DNA from: Accumulibacter sp.
GTDB lineage: Bacteria; Pseudomonadota; Gammaproteobacteria; Burkholderiales; Rhodocyclaceae
DNA: 36,676 bases
Assembly: GCF_023806565.1 (NCBI RefSeq)
Contig: NZ_JAMTDV010000030.1
Span: 1-36,676, forward strand
Direction of reading: 5' to 3'
The translations under genes were made by a program, and so were the position numbers. The first letter of the stretch is position 1. Every line of letters begins with the position of its first letter. A model generated the notes under the pieces. That model worked only from the letters and a program-made list of their open reading frames with translations, did not search any database and had not been told where the DNA came from. This document shows, in pieces, positions 8,687 through 16,406 of the stretch.

Positions 8687-10561
8687 ATGTCTGCAAACAC
8701 GGCCAATGGCCGTCTGGCCGCCCTGTCGCTGGCAGCCCTTGGCGTCGTTTATGGCGACATCGGCACGAGCCCGCTGTACGCGCTGAAGGAAGTCTTCGGC
8801 GGCGCCCACCATCCGGTACCGATCACTCCCGACAATGTTCTCGGTATCCTTTCGCTGATCTTCTGGTCATTGATGATCGTGGTCAGCCTGAAGTACGTCA
8901 GCTTCATCATGCGTGCCGACAACAAGGGCGAAGGCGGCATCATGGCGCTGATGGCGCTGGCCCTGCGGCCGGCCGAACTCGGTGGCGTGCAACGCAGGCT
9001 GATCGTCATCCTCGGCCTGTTCGGCGCCGCGCTGTTCTACGGCGACGGCGTCATCACGCCGGCAATCTCCGTGCTCTCGGCGGTCGAAGGCCTCGAGGTG
9101 GCGACACCGGCATTCACTCCCTACATCCTGCCGATCTCGTTGCTCATCCTGATCGGGCTGTTCGCGGTGCAGCGGCACGGGACCGCGACCGTCGGCAATC
9201 TGTTCGGGCCGATCATGGTGCTGTGGTTCCTGACGCTCGGCGTACTCGGCGTCATCAGCATCGTCGACAACCCGCAGGTGCTGCACGCGCTGGGCCCATG
9301 GCACGCCTTCGCATTCTTCGAGGAGAACCCGATCCTCGGCTTCTTTTCCCTGGGCGCTTCCGTGCTGGCACTGACCGGAGCCGAAGCCCTGTACGCGGAC
9401 ATGGGGCATTTCGGGCACAGGCCGATCCAGCTCGCCTGGTTTGGCCTGGTGTTGCCGGCGCTCATCCTCAACTACTTCGGCCAGGGCGCGCTGCTGCTGC
9501 GCGACCCCGAAACCATCGCCAACCCATTCTACCTGCTGGCTCCCGGGTGGATGCTCTATCCAATGGTCGTGCTCGCCACCGTGGCGACCGTGATCGCCTC
9601 GCAGGCCGTCATCTCGGGTGCTTTCTCGATGACGCAGCAGGCCATGCAGCTTGGCTTCTCGCCGCGCATGGAGATCAGCCACACATCGGATCAGCAGATC
9701 GGGCAAATCTACCTGCCGGCAATCAACTGGACGCTGCTGGCGGCAGTCGTGGCACTGGTCATCGGCTTCGGCAACTCGTCGAATCTGGCCGCCGCATACG
9801 GCATCGCCGTCACCGGCACGATGTTCATCACCAACCTGCTGGCATTCGTCGTCGCCCGCTATCTCTGGGGATGGTCGGCGTGGCGCGCGTTCTTCGGTGC
9901 TCTGCCGTTCGTCGTCATCGATTTGGCTTTCTTTTCTGCAAATTCGGTGAAGATCGCCGACGGTGGCTGGTTCCCGCTGATTTTCGGTCTTTGCGTCTAT
10001 GTGCTGCTGTCCACCTGGCGGCGTGGTCGCGACCTGCTCGCTGCCCGCCTGGCCGCCGACGTGATGGACACCCGGGACTTCATCGAGGGAATCGAAGGAG
10101 TACTGCGCATACCTGGCACGGCTGTATTCCTGACGCACAATCCGGACAAGGTGCCGCACGCGATGCTGCACAGTCTCAAGCACTACAAGGCCCTGCACGA
10201 GCGCATCGTGCTGGTTGCGGTCAATATCCTGGACGTTCCCCATACCGAGTCCAGCCGCAGACTGGACGTGGTGCGCCTGCCCGGAAATTTCTGGCAAGTC
10301 CGGGTCTTCTACGGTTTCATGGAACAGCCGAACCTGCCCGAGGCTCTTGCCGGCTGCGAGGAGTTCGGGCTCAGCCTCGACGCGATGGACACCTCGTTCT
10401 TCCTCGGTAGGGAAACGCTGATCCCGAGCCTGACTACGGGCATGTGGTCGTGGCGGGCCAAGATCTTCGTGGCAATGTTCCGCAACGGCGGCAGTGCAGC
10501 CAGCTTCTTCGCCCTGCCGGCCAATCGCGTCGTCGAGCTCGGCGCACAGGTCGTTCTGTAG
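8687..10561 (+). CDS. kup: Kup-family potassium transporter (first of two)
   Basis: Low-affinity potassium uptake permease (KUP/HAK/KT family, proton-coupled) in the inner membrane. The 624-residue length is typical. The signature GVVYGDIGTSPLYALKE lies at about 19-35 and RADNKGEGGIMALMAL follows near 75. There are about twelve hydrophobic segments, including GAEALYADMGHFG and QAVISGAFSMTQQAMQLG, then a soluble C-terminal part from about 450 onward ending RVVELGAQVVL. The start 19 bases after the regulator stop has an AAAGG-type ribosome-binding site. It is probably in one operon with the kdpD-like and kdpE-like genes. It closely resembles the next gene but differs enough that a very recent duplication is unlikely. 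Confidence 0.96.
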   Translation: MSANTANGRLAALSLAALGVVYGDIGTSPLYALKEVFGGAHHPVPITPDNVLGILSLIFWSLMIVVSLKYVSFIMRADNKGEGGIMALMALALRPAELGGVQRRLIVILGLFGAALFYGDGVITPAISVLSAVEGLEVATPAFTPYILPISLLILIGLFAVQRHGTATVGNLFGPIMVLWFLTLGVLGVISIVDNPQVLHALGPWHAFAFFEENPILGFFSLGASVLALTGAEALYADMGHFGHRPIQLAWFGLVLPALILNYFGQGALLLRDPETIANPFYLLAPGWMLYPMVVLATVATVIASQAVISGAFSMTQQAMQLGFSPRMEISHTSDQQIGQIYLPAINWTLLAAVVALVIGFGNSSNLAAAYGIAVTGTMFITNLLAFVVARYLWGWSAWRAFFGALPFVVIDLAFFSANSVKIADGGWFPLIFGLCVYVLLSTWRRGRDLLAARLAADVMDTRDFIEGIEGVLRIPGTAVFLTHNPDKVPHAMLHSLKHYKALHERIVLVAVNILDVPHTESSRRLDVVRLPGNFWQVRVFYGFMEQPNLPEALAGCEEFGLSLDAMDTSFFLGRETLIPSLTTGMWSWRAKIFVAMFRNGGSAASFFALPANRVVELGAQVVL

Positions 10562-10605
10562 CGCTGCTTGCCAATGAGCATTGCACTGCTGCCAACCGCC
10601 TGCAA

Positions 10606-10637
10606 ACGGATAGCGCGCCGGGACGCGCCCTATCCGT
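10606..10637 (+). terminator. Strong hairpin between the two kup genes
   Basis: ACGGATAG at 10606-10613 pairs with CTATCCGT at 10630-10637. The stem extends inward by GCGC pairing after one mismatch, giving about 13 base pairs around a 6-base loop. It lies 45 bases after the first kup stop. No T-run follows, so it may terminate only partly or may stabilise the upstream mRNA. Confidence 0.45.
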
Positions 10638-10745
10638 GACGGCGTATACCGCACGCGAGCAGACGCTTGCACCTGCCCGGGGGATTCACCGACAGGCCAG
10701 AAAACATGCGGGGCGGCCTCCCGCGCATCAAATCAAGGAGGGAAC

Positions 10746-12656
10746 ATGACGGGAACAAGCGCCCCGCAGGGCGAGAAATCGGGGCTGGCTGCCACCGCGC
10801 TGGCGGCCATGGGAGTCGTCTTCGGCGACATCGGCACCAGTCCGCTGTACACGATGAAGGAAATTTTCAGTGGCCCGCATGCGGTGGAGGTCACTCCCGA
10901 CAATGTGCTGGGCATCCTCTCGCTGGTGTTCTGGGCATTGACCATCACGGTTTCGATGAAGTACGTCCTGTTCATCATGCGCGCCGACAACAAGGGCGAG
11001 GGAGGGATCATGGCGCTGACGGCACTGGCCTTGCGCACGGCCAATGCCTCGCCACGCACGCTCTGGTTCATGTCGGCGCTCGGCATTTTCGGTGCATCGC
11101 TGTTCTACGGCGACGCGGTGATCACCCCGGCAATGTCGGTCCTCGCAGCGGTCGAGGGGCTCGAAGTGATCGAGCCCGAGCTCGAAACCTACGTCCTGCC
11201 GAGTGCCGTCGTCATTCTGCTTGTTCTCTTCTATTTTCAGCGGCACGGAACGGCGGCCGTCGGTTCGCTCTTCGGACCGGTGATGATGCTGTGGTTCACC
11301 ATTCTCGGCCTGCTCGGACTGTGGAATGTGGTGCAGTATCCGGCGGTATTGGCGGCGGTCAATCCCTGGTTTGCCGTTTCCTTTGTCGTCAAGCACCAGA
11401 TACTCGCCTACCTCGCCCTGGGTGCGGTCGTGCTGGCGATCACCGGCGGCGAAGCGCTCTACGCCGACATGGGCCACTTTGGCCACCGGTCGATCAAGTG
11501 GGCCTGGTTCGCCTTCGTCTTTCCTCTACTCTACCTCAACTATCTCGGTCAGGGAGCGCTGATCCTCAGCAATCCCAAGGCGATCGACAACCCCTTCTAT
11601 CTGATGGTTTCGAGCGACCTGCTGCTGATCCCGCTGATCTTCCTCGCCACCATTGCAACGGTAATCGCATCGCAGGCGGTGATCTCCGGTGCATTCTCGC
11701 TAACAAGTCAGGCGATACAGCTCGGATACTGTCCACGCATTCTGGTCAAATTCACTTCCGCGCTGCAGAAGGGCCAGATTTACGTACCGAACATCAACTG
11801 GCTGCTCCTGCTTACGGTGATCGCAGTGGTGCTCGGATTCGGATCGTCGTCGAACCTGGCATCTGCCTACGGCATCGCCGTGACGCTGACGATGATGATC
11901 GACACGATCCTCGCCTCGGTCGTCGTGCGTGCGCTGTGGAAGTGGAGTTGGCCACGTGCAGCGCTCTTTCTCGCGTTCTTCGTCGCCGTCGATTTCGCCT
12001 TCTTTTCGGCCAACGCGATCAAGGTCTTCGATGGCGGGTGGCTGCCGCTGGGAATCGGTCTTTCCGTATTCACCCTGCTCGCGACCTGGAATCGTGGCCG
12101 CAAGCTGCTGTCCGAAAGGCTGCGGGCCGATTCGGTCAGTCTAAAGGGTTTCATGCAGAGCATCGCCGAAGACCCACCCCATCGTGTCGACGGCACGGGG
12201 GTTTTTCTGACCTCGACTGCCGACCCGCAGGGCGTGCCGCGTCCGCTGCTGCACAATCTGTATCACAACAAGGTGTTGCACCAACGCATCGTGCTGCTGC
12301 ACGTGACGGTCGACGACGTCCCGCACGTCCCCGAGACGGATCGAGTGCGAATCGTCACTCTCTCGGCAGGTTTCTATCGCCTGCTGGTGCGTTACGGGTT
12401 CATGGACGACCCGAACATACCACGCGCCATGGAGCTGTGCGCAACACAGGGAGTGCCTTTCAACCTGATGGAGACTTCCTTTTTCCTCGGCAACGAGAGC
12501 GTCGTCCGGAGACCGGTTTCCAGAAGGGGAGAAAGCATGATGCGCTGGCGTCAGATGCTGTTCTCGCTGATGTTCCGCGCCGCCGATCCGGCGACCATTT
12601 ATTTCAAGATACCCCATACCCGGGTCATCGAGCTGGGAGCACAGGTCGAAGTGTAG
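10746..12656 (+). CDS. kup: Kup-family potassium transporter (second of two)
   Basis: Second KUP permease, 636 residues. It carries the same landmarks as its neighbour: VVFGDIGTSPLYTMKE at about 24-39, RADNKGEGGIMALTAL, GGEALYADMGHFGHRS, QAVISGAFSLTSQAIQLG and the C-terminal RVIELGAQVEV. A strong GGAGGG ribosome-binding site precedes the ATG. The C-terminal soluble part differs more from the first copy than the membrane part does, which suggests different regulation or affinity. The hairpin between the genes implies separate dosing of the two products. Both probably import potassium under the upstream two-component system; whether they differ in ion affinity or pH range cannot be read from the sequence. 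Confidence 0.96.
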   Translation: MTGTSAPQGEKSGLAATALAAMGVVFGDIGTSPLYTMKEIFSGPHAVEVTPDNVLGILSLVFWALTITVSMKYVLFIMRADNKGEGGIMALTALALRTANASPRTLWFMSALGIFGASLFYGDAVITPAMSVLAAVEGLEVIEPELETYVLPSAVVILLVLFYFQRHGTAAVGSLFGPVMMLWFTILGLLGLWNVVQYPAVLAAVNPWFAVSFVVKHQILAYLALGAVVLAITGGEALYADMGHFGHRSIKWAWFAFVFPLLYLNYLGQGALILSNPKAIDNPFYLMVSSDLLLIPLIFLATIATVIASQAVISGAFSLTSQAIQLGYCPRILVKFTSALQKGQIYVPNINWLLLLTVIAVVLGFGSSSNLASAYGIAVTLTMMIDTILASVVVRALWKWSWPRAALFLAFFVAVDFAFFSANAIKVFDGGWLPLGIGLSVFTLLATWNRGRKLLSERLRADSVSLKGFMQSIAEDPPHRVDGTGVFLTSTADPQGVPRPLLHNLYHNKVLHQRIVLLHVTVDDVPHVPETDRVRIVTLSAGFYRLLVRYGFMDDPNIPRAMELCATQGVPFNLMETSFFLGNESVVRRPVSRRGESMMRWRQMLFSLMFRAADPATIYFKIPHTRVIELGAQVEV

Positions 12657-12966
12657 TCCCTTGCTGGTTGGCCACCGCCCGCGCGACGGCATTCTCAGCA
12701 CCGTCAGCCAGGCTTCGGATCAACCCGCGGAAGAAGAGCACGCCGCAGGCACTGACGACGACAGTTGACCGACGTGAATCGGATTCGGTGGAAACGGATT
12801 CGTATGCTCTCGGCTTCGCGCGCCCGCGTAGCCGGAAGGGAGCGGATCGCGGTGGGAGGGAGCAGCTCACCCGGCGGCAGCGCTGATCCGCAGATGATCC
12901 GACACGCGAAGGCTAGTAGAATGGGCGCTGAATACCAGACCAACGCACAGAGTACGGCACCCGATC
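12657..12966. other. Intergenic stretch before the MaoC-phosphotransacylase gene
   Basis: No gene is supported here. It contains a short direct repeat (CGGATTCG twice, seven bases apart, near 12780-12802) and a TAGAAT hexamer at 12917-12922 that could be the -10 box of the downstream gene, about 45 bases before its ATG, with no clear -35. I see no terminator for kup. Confidence 0.4.
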
Positions 12967-14376
12967 ATGAACCCCGATACCTTGCAGAATCGGTGCTTCG
13001 ACGAAATCGACATCGGCGATACGGCGAGCATCAGCCACACCTTGAGCGCACGCGACGTGCAGCTTTTCGCCGCCGTCTCCGGCGATCTCAACCCGACCCA
13101 CATTGACGCCGAAGTGGCGAAAACGCTCGGCGCGTCGGATTTGAGCGGGCACAGCATGTGGCTCGGCGCACAGGTCTCGGGATTGCTCGGCAACCAGCTT
13201 CCCGGTCCGGGAACGATCCATGTCGGACAGGACCTCGAATTCCTGGCGCCGGTGTCGATCGGCGAGCAGATCGTGATCAGCATCACCGTACGCGAAAAGC
13301 ACACGGCAACGCGGCAGGTGACGCTGAGCTGCCGTGCGCGCAACGCGCGCGGTGACACGATCATGACCGGCACGGCACGGGTCATCGCGCCGGACGTGAA
13401 GATCACCATGGACCGGCGGGACGCCGTGCAGGTTTCGATCCAGAGTCACGACAATTTCGAGAACTTCGTCGAACGCTGCCGGAAGCTGCCGCCGGTAGCC
13501 GTCGCCGTGGCGCACCCGTGCGACGAATCGTCGCTGGCGGCGGCGCTGCAGGCCGCCCGCGAGGGGCTGATCGAAGCCATCCTGGTAGGGCCGGTGCCAC
13601 GCATTCGCGGCGTTGCAGCGCAGCACGGCTTCGACCTGACCGGCATCCAGCTCGAAGATGTTCCGCACAGCCATGCCGCCGCGCATCGCGCAGTCGAGCT
13701 GGTGCGTCAGGGCAAGGCCGCGGCGCTGATGAAGGGAAGCCTGCATACCGACGAACTGATGACCGAAGTGGTCAGCCGGGAAACCGGTCTGCGCACCGAG
13801 CGACGCATCACCCACGCCTTCCTGATGGACGTGCCCACCTACCACAAGGCGCTGATCGTCACCGACGCGGCGATCAACATTGCTCCCGACCTCGACACCA
13901 AACGCGACATCTGCCAGAACGCAATCGACCTCGCGCATGTGCTGGGCGTTGCCCGCCCGAAAGTGGCAATCATTTGCGCGGTCGAGACGATCAATTCGCG
14001 GATGCTATGTACCACCGACGCTGCGTCTCTGTGCAAAATGGCCGATCGCGGCCAGATCACCGGGGCCATTCTCGATGGGCCACTGGCCCTCGACAACGCA
14101 ATCAGCAAGGAAGCCGCGCGCATCAAGAAGATCGAATCGCTGGTCGCCGGCGATCCGGACATCCTGATTGTTCCCGATCTTGCCGCGGGCAACATTCTCG
14201 CCAAGCAGCTCACTTTCATGAGCAACGCCGATGGCGCGGGAATCGTCCTCGGCGCACGCGTGCCGATCATTCTGACCAGCCGCGCCGACAACCAGCGCAC
14301 CAAGCTTGCTTCGTGCGCGGTCGCCTGCCTGATGGCCAGCGCGCCGGCCGCTCCGGCGACGAAGGTTGGGGCCTGA
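12967..14376 (+). CDS. Bifunctional MaoC-type enoyl-CoA hydratase / phosphate acyltransferase
   Basis: A 469-residue two-domain enzyme. Residues 10-145 are a MaoC hot-dog domain with the (R)-specific hydratase pattern SGDLNPTHID, catalytic-type Asp40 and His45. Residues from about 165 to the end are a phosphate acetyl/butyryltransferase domain, with ALMKGSLHTDELM, RRITHAFLMDVPTYHKALIVTDAAINI and the ending VPIILTSRADN. The second domain exchanges CoA for phosphate on an acyl-CoA, and acetate kinase, one base downstream, then makes ATP and the free acid. The fusion is a known architecture. The acyl chain is uncertain: acetyl, propionyl and butyryl are all possible. The MaoC half may supply or remove (R)-hydroxyacyl-CoA, linking to PHA metabolism, but this is inferred. 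Confidence 0.93.
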   Translation: MNPDTLQNRCFDEIDIGDTASISHTLSARDVQLFAAVSGDLNPTHIDAEVAKTLGASDLSGHSMWLGAQVSGLLGNQLPGPGTIHVGQDLEFLAPVSIGEQIVISITVREKHTATRQVTLSCRARNARGDTIMTGTARVIAPDVKITMDRRDAVQVSIQSHDNFENFVERCRKLPPVAVAVAHPCDESSLAAALQAAREGLIEAILVGPVPRIRGVAAQHGFDLTGIQLEDVPHSHAAAHRAVELVRQGKAAALMKGSLHTDELMTEVVSRETGLRTERRITHAFLMDVPTYHKALIVTDAAINIAPDLDTKRDICQNAIDLAHVLGVARPKVAIICAVETINSRMLCTTDAASLCKMADRGQITGAILDGPLALDNAISKEAARIKKIESLVAGDPDILIVPDLAAGNILAKQLTFMSNADGAGIVLGARVPIILTSRADNQRTKLASCAVACLMASAPAAPATKVGA

Positions 14377-14377
14377 G

Positions 14378-15565
14378 ATGGAAAACGTCATTCTGGTCCT
14401 CAACGCTGGTTCGTCGAGTCTGAAGTTCTCGGTTTTCGAGGCACCCGCCGATGGCGAAATGCGCGCGCGTGCGGTGGGTCAGGTCGAGGGTCTGGGTACC
14501 GCACCACACCTGAAAGTCAAGGACGGTGACGGCGAGAGCATCGCCGACGTGCGCTGGAACACGAGCGAGGTCGCCAGCCACGCGCAGGCGCTGCAGCAGA
14601 TCGCGACGCTGCTGCGCTCGCGCTTTGCCGGATCCGTCCTGGCCGGAGTCGGCCACCGTGTGGTGCATGGTGGTCCCGATCATGCGGCGCCGGTGCTCGT
14701 CACTGAAGAAGTGATCGAAGAGCTGGCGACGCTGGTACCGCTGGCGCCGCTGCATCAGCCACACAATCTCGCCGCCATTCGTGCCGTGCAGGAGGTGCAA
14801 CCCGAGCTGCCGCAGGTGGCGTGCTTCGACACAGCTTTCCATCGCAGCCAGGACATGGTCGGACAGCTCTACGGCCTGCCTTACGAATACTACGAACGGG
14901 GCGTTAGGCGCTACGGCTTTCATGGCCTGTCGTATGAATACATCGCGGCCATTCTGCCGACGGTCGCGCCGGAAATTGCCAGCGGCAGGGTAGTGGTCGC
15001 CCATCTCGGCAGCGGCGCGAGCATGTGCGCGCTGCGTGACGGTCGCAGTGTCGGCAGTTCGATGGGGTTCACGGCACTCGACGGACTGATGATGGGGACA
15101 CGCCCGGGCAACATCGACCCCGGCATCGTCCTCTACCTGATTCAACAGGAAGGGCTGTCGGCGAAGGAGATCGAAAACCTGCTCTACAAGCGTTCGGGCC
15201 TGCTCGGGCTGTCAGGTATCGGCAACGACATGCGCGTCCTGGAAGCGAGCGACGCGCCGCGCGCACGCCTGGCGATCGATCATTTCGTCTACCGCATCAA
15301 CCGTGAACTCGGCGCGCTGACGGCGGTCCTCGGCGGCCTCGATGCACTCGTCTTCACCGCCGGCATCGGCGAGAACAGCATGCGCATCCGGCAAATGGTC
15401 TGCCAAAAGGCGGCGGCATGGTCGGGAATCGATCTCGATGCAGCCGCCAACGCGGGCGGTGGTCCGCGCATCAGCCGCTCCGGCAGCCGGACTTCCGCCT
15501 GGGTGGTGCCGACCAACGAGGAACTGATGATCGCGCGCCACACGCGCAAGCTGCTCGGGATATGA
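14378..15565 (+). CDS. ackA: Acetate kinase
   Basis: Acetokinase family enzyme of 395 residues that transfers phosphate between acyl-phosphate and ADP in the cytoplasm. The motifs appear in order: LNAGSSSLKF at the N-terminus, GHRVVHGG, ACFDTAFH, RYGFHGLSYEYI, VVAHLGSGASMCA, SMGFTALDGLMMGTRPGNIDPG and FTAGIGENS. The ATG at 14378 is one base after the stop of the phosphotransacylase and has a GGTTGGGG-type site before it. An earlier in-frame start would only add residues that the family lacks. The close coupling with the acyltransferase makes this a working Pta-AckA-type pair. Propionate or butyrate kinase activity cannot be excluded, but the motifs and length favour acetate. Confidence 0.97.
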   Translation: MENVILVLNAGSSSLKFSVFEAPADGEMRARAVGQVEGLGTAPHLKVKDGDGESIADVRWNTSEVASHAQALQQIATLLRSRFAGSVLAGVGHRVVHGGPDHAAPVLVTEEVIEELATLVPLAPLHQPHNLAAIRAVQEVQPELPQVACFDTAFHRSQDMVGQLYGLPYEYYERGVRRYGFHGLSYEYIAAILPTVAPEIASGRVVVAHLGSGASMCALRDGRSVGSSMGFTALDGLMMGTRPGNIDPGIVLYLIQQEGLSAKEIENLLYKRSGLLGLSGIGNDMRVLEASDAPRARLAIDHFVYRINRELGALTAVLGGLDALVFTAGIGENSMRIRQMVCQKAAAWSGIDLDAAANAGGGPRISRSGSRTSAWVVPTNEELMIARHTRKLLGI

Positions 15566-15685
15566 ACAGCTTCGTCGCATCGCCAAAACCTGATGCCCCT
15601 GTCCCTGCCGGTCCGGCGTTCGGCGACCAGGGCAAGGCGCCCGACGAGCCGGAAGCGCTGCGAAAAACGCGGGCGACGGGCGCTG

Positions 15686-15964
15686 TCAGCCGGACTTCTC
15701 GTTCTCGAGCGCCCTGGCAGTGATTTCTTCGTACAGACTGGCCATTTTCGACGCCACCTCCTGATACTCCGGGTGCCGTTCGAGGAAGGGCGTGATTTCT
15801 TGCGATTCAACAAATACCCGCTCGAGGAACGCGATGTCGAGGTCGTCGAGCCGCTCGCCGGCGTCGACTTTGGCTTTCAGATCAAGCGCTCGTGGCAGCC
15901 TTTCCTTTTCCAGGCGATCGAGAACGACCGTCGCAACACCGATGTCTTGTGCTTCCTGATTCAT
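15686..15964 (-). CDS. Small conserved-looking cytoplasmic protein
   Basis: A 92-residue acidic, helix-rich protein without signal peptide or cysteines. It begins [20 protein letters not shown] and has a central [19 protein letters not shown] stretch and a helical C-terminus ([18 protein letters not shown]). The ATG at 15964 is preceded by a perfect AAGGAG ribosome-binding site at good spacing, which is why I accept it as real. It is convergent with ackA and divergent from the M16 peptidase gene, so it forms its own transcription unit. I do not know its function. Its composition suggests a small regulatory or partner protein. Confidence 0.75.
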   Translation of the reverse strand: MNQEAQDIGVATVVLDRLEKERLPRALDLKAKVDAGERLDDLDIAFLERVFVESQEITPFLERHPEYQEVASKMASLYEEITARALENEKSG

Positions 15965-16220
15965 TGCTTGCTCCTTTCAGGATTGTGTGGAAGGGTGTTT
16001 CACCGCGCGCTCAACTGGCAACTACAGGCAGGCCGCTGCGACCCGAAGGAAAGATAATGCCAGTTCCTGCAAACAAATGGCAATAGGTGCCGGCAACCGT
16101 TCGCAACGTCGCCAGAGCATGCGCAGGGGCGCCAGATGGCGAATCACATGCCGTTACAAAACGGGAACAGAGGGGCAACAGATCATCGCAGCGACATTCG
16201 CTATTCTCCCTCCTGTCGCT
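15965..16220. other. Left part of the 442-base divergent region
   Basis: This stretch separates the small minus-strand gene from the M16 peptidase gene. Apart from the ribosome-binding site of the small gene at its left end I see no gene and no strong promoter. The right part of the region (16221-16303) holds two hairpins listed separately. Confidence 0.4.
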
Positions 16221-16256
16221 GCCACGCTTCTCCCCTCCCCCCTCCCCCAGCGTGGC
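16221..16256 (+). repeat. Inverted repeat enclosing a polypyrimidine loop
   Basis: GCCACGC (16221-16227) pairs with GCGTGGC (16250-16256) around a 22-base loop made almost only of C and T. On the opposite strand the loop has G runs of 5, 6 and 4 separated by single A residues, which could form G-rich secondary structure. It lies about 150 bases before the M16 peptidase start. Confidence 0.5.
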
Positions 16257-16271
16257 AAAGACTGTTGTACC

Positions 16272-16303
16272 CGGCCCGCCCAGCCCTCCCTCTGAGCGGG
16301 CCG
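16272..16303 (+). terminator. GC-rich hairpin in the leader of the M16 peptidase gene
   Basis: CGGCCCGC (16272-16279) pairs perfectly with GCGGGCCG (16296-16303) across a 16-base loop and is followed by TTTCC. It has the look of a weak intrinsic terminator on the plus strand. As no plus-strand gene ends just before it, it is either a leader attenuator or a barrier to antisense transcription. Confidence 0.4.
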
Positions 16304-16406
16304 TTTCCATTCTGGGCCGGGGTCGATCGCTGCTCCGGACAAGCGGTTCCTTGCCGCCGATCGGAATTCACCCGGCAAACGCCGCGAATCTCTGGAGTCG
16401 ATCATC

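Noticed and set aside
8867-10672. Minus-strand open frame of about 600 codons
   Set aside because: Antisense shadow of the first kup gene, with a Gln/His/Arg-rich translation and no family motif.
12777-12802. Short direct repeats (CGGATTCG twice) as an operator
   Set aside because: Too short and too few copies to support a regulator site; a chance event is likely.
10667-12886. Plus-strand open frame of over 700 codons, out of frame with the second kup
   Set aside because: It overlaps the real Kup frame; its translation has no membrane segments and is Arg-rich.
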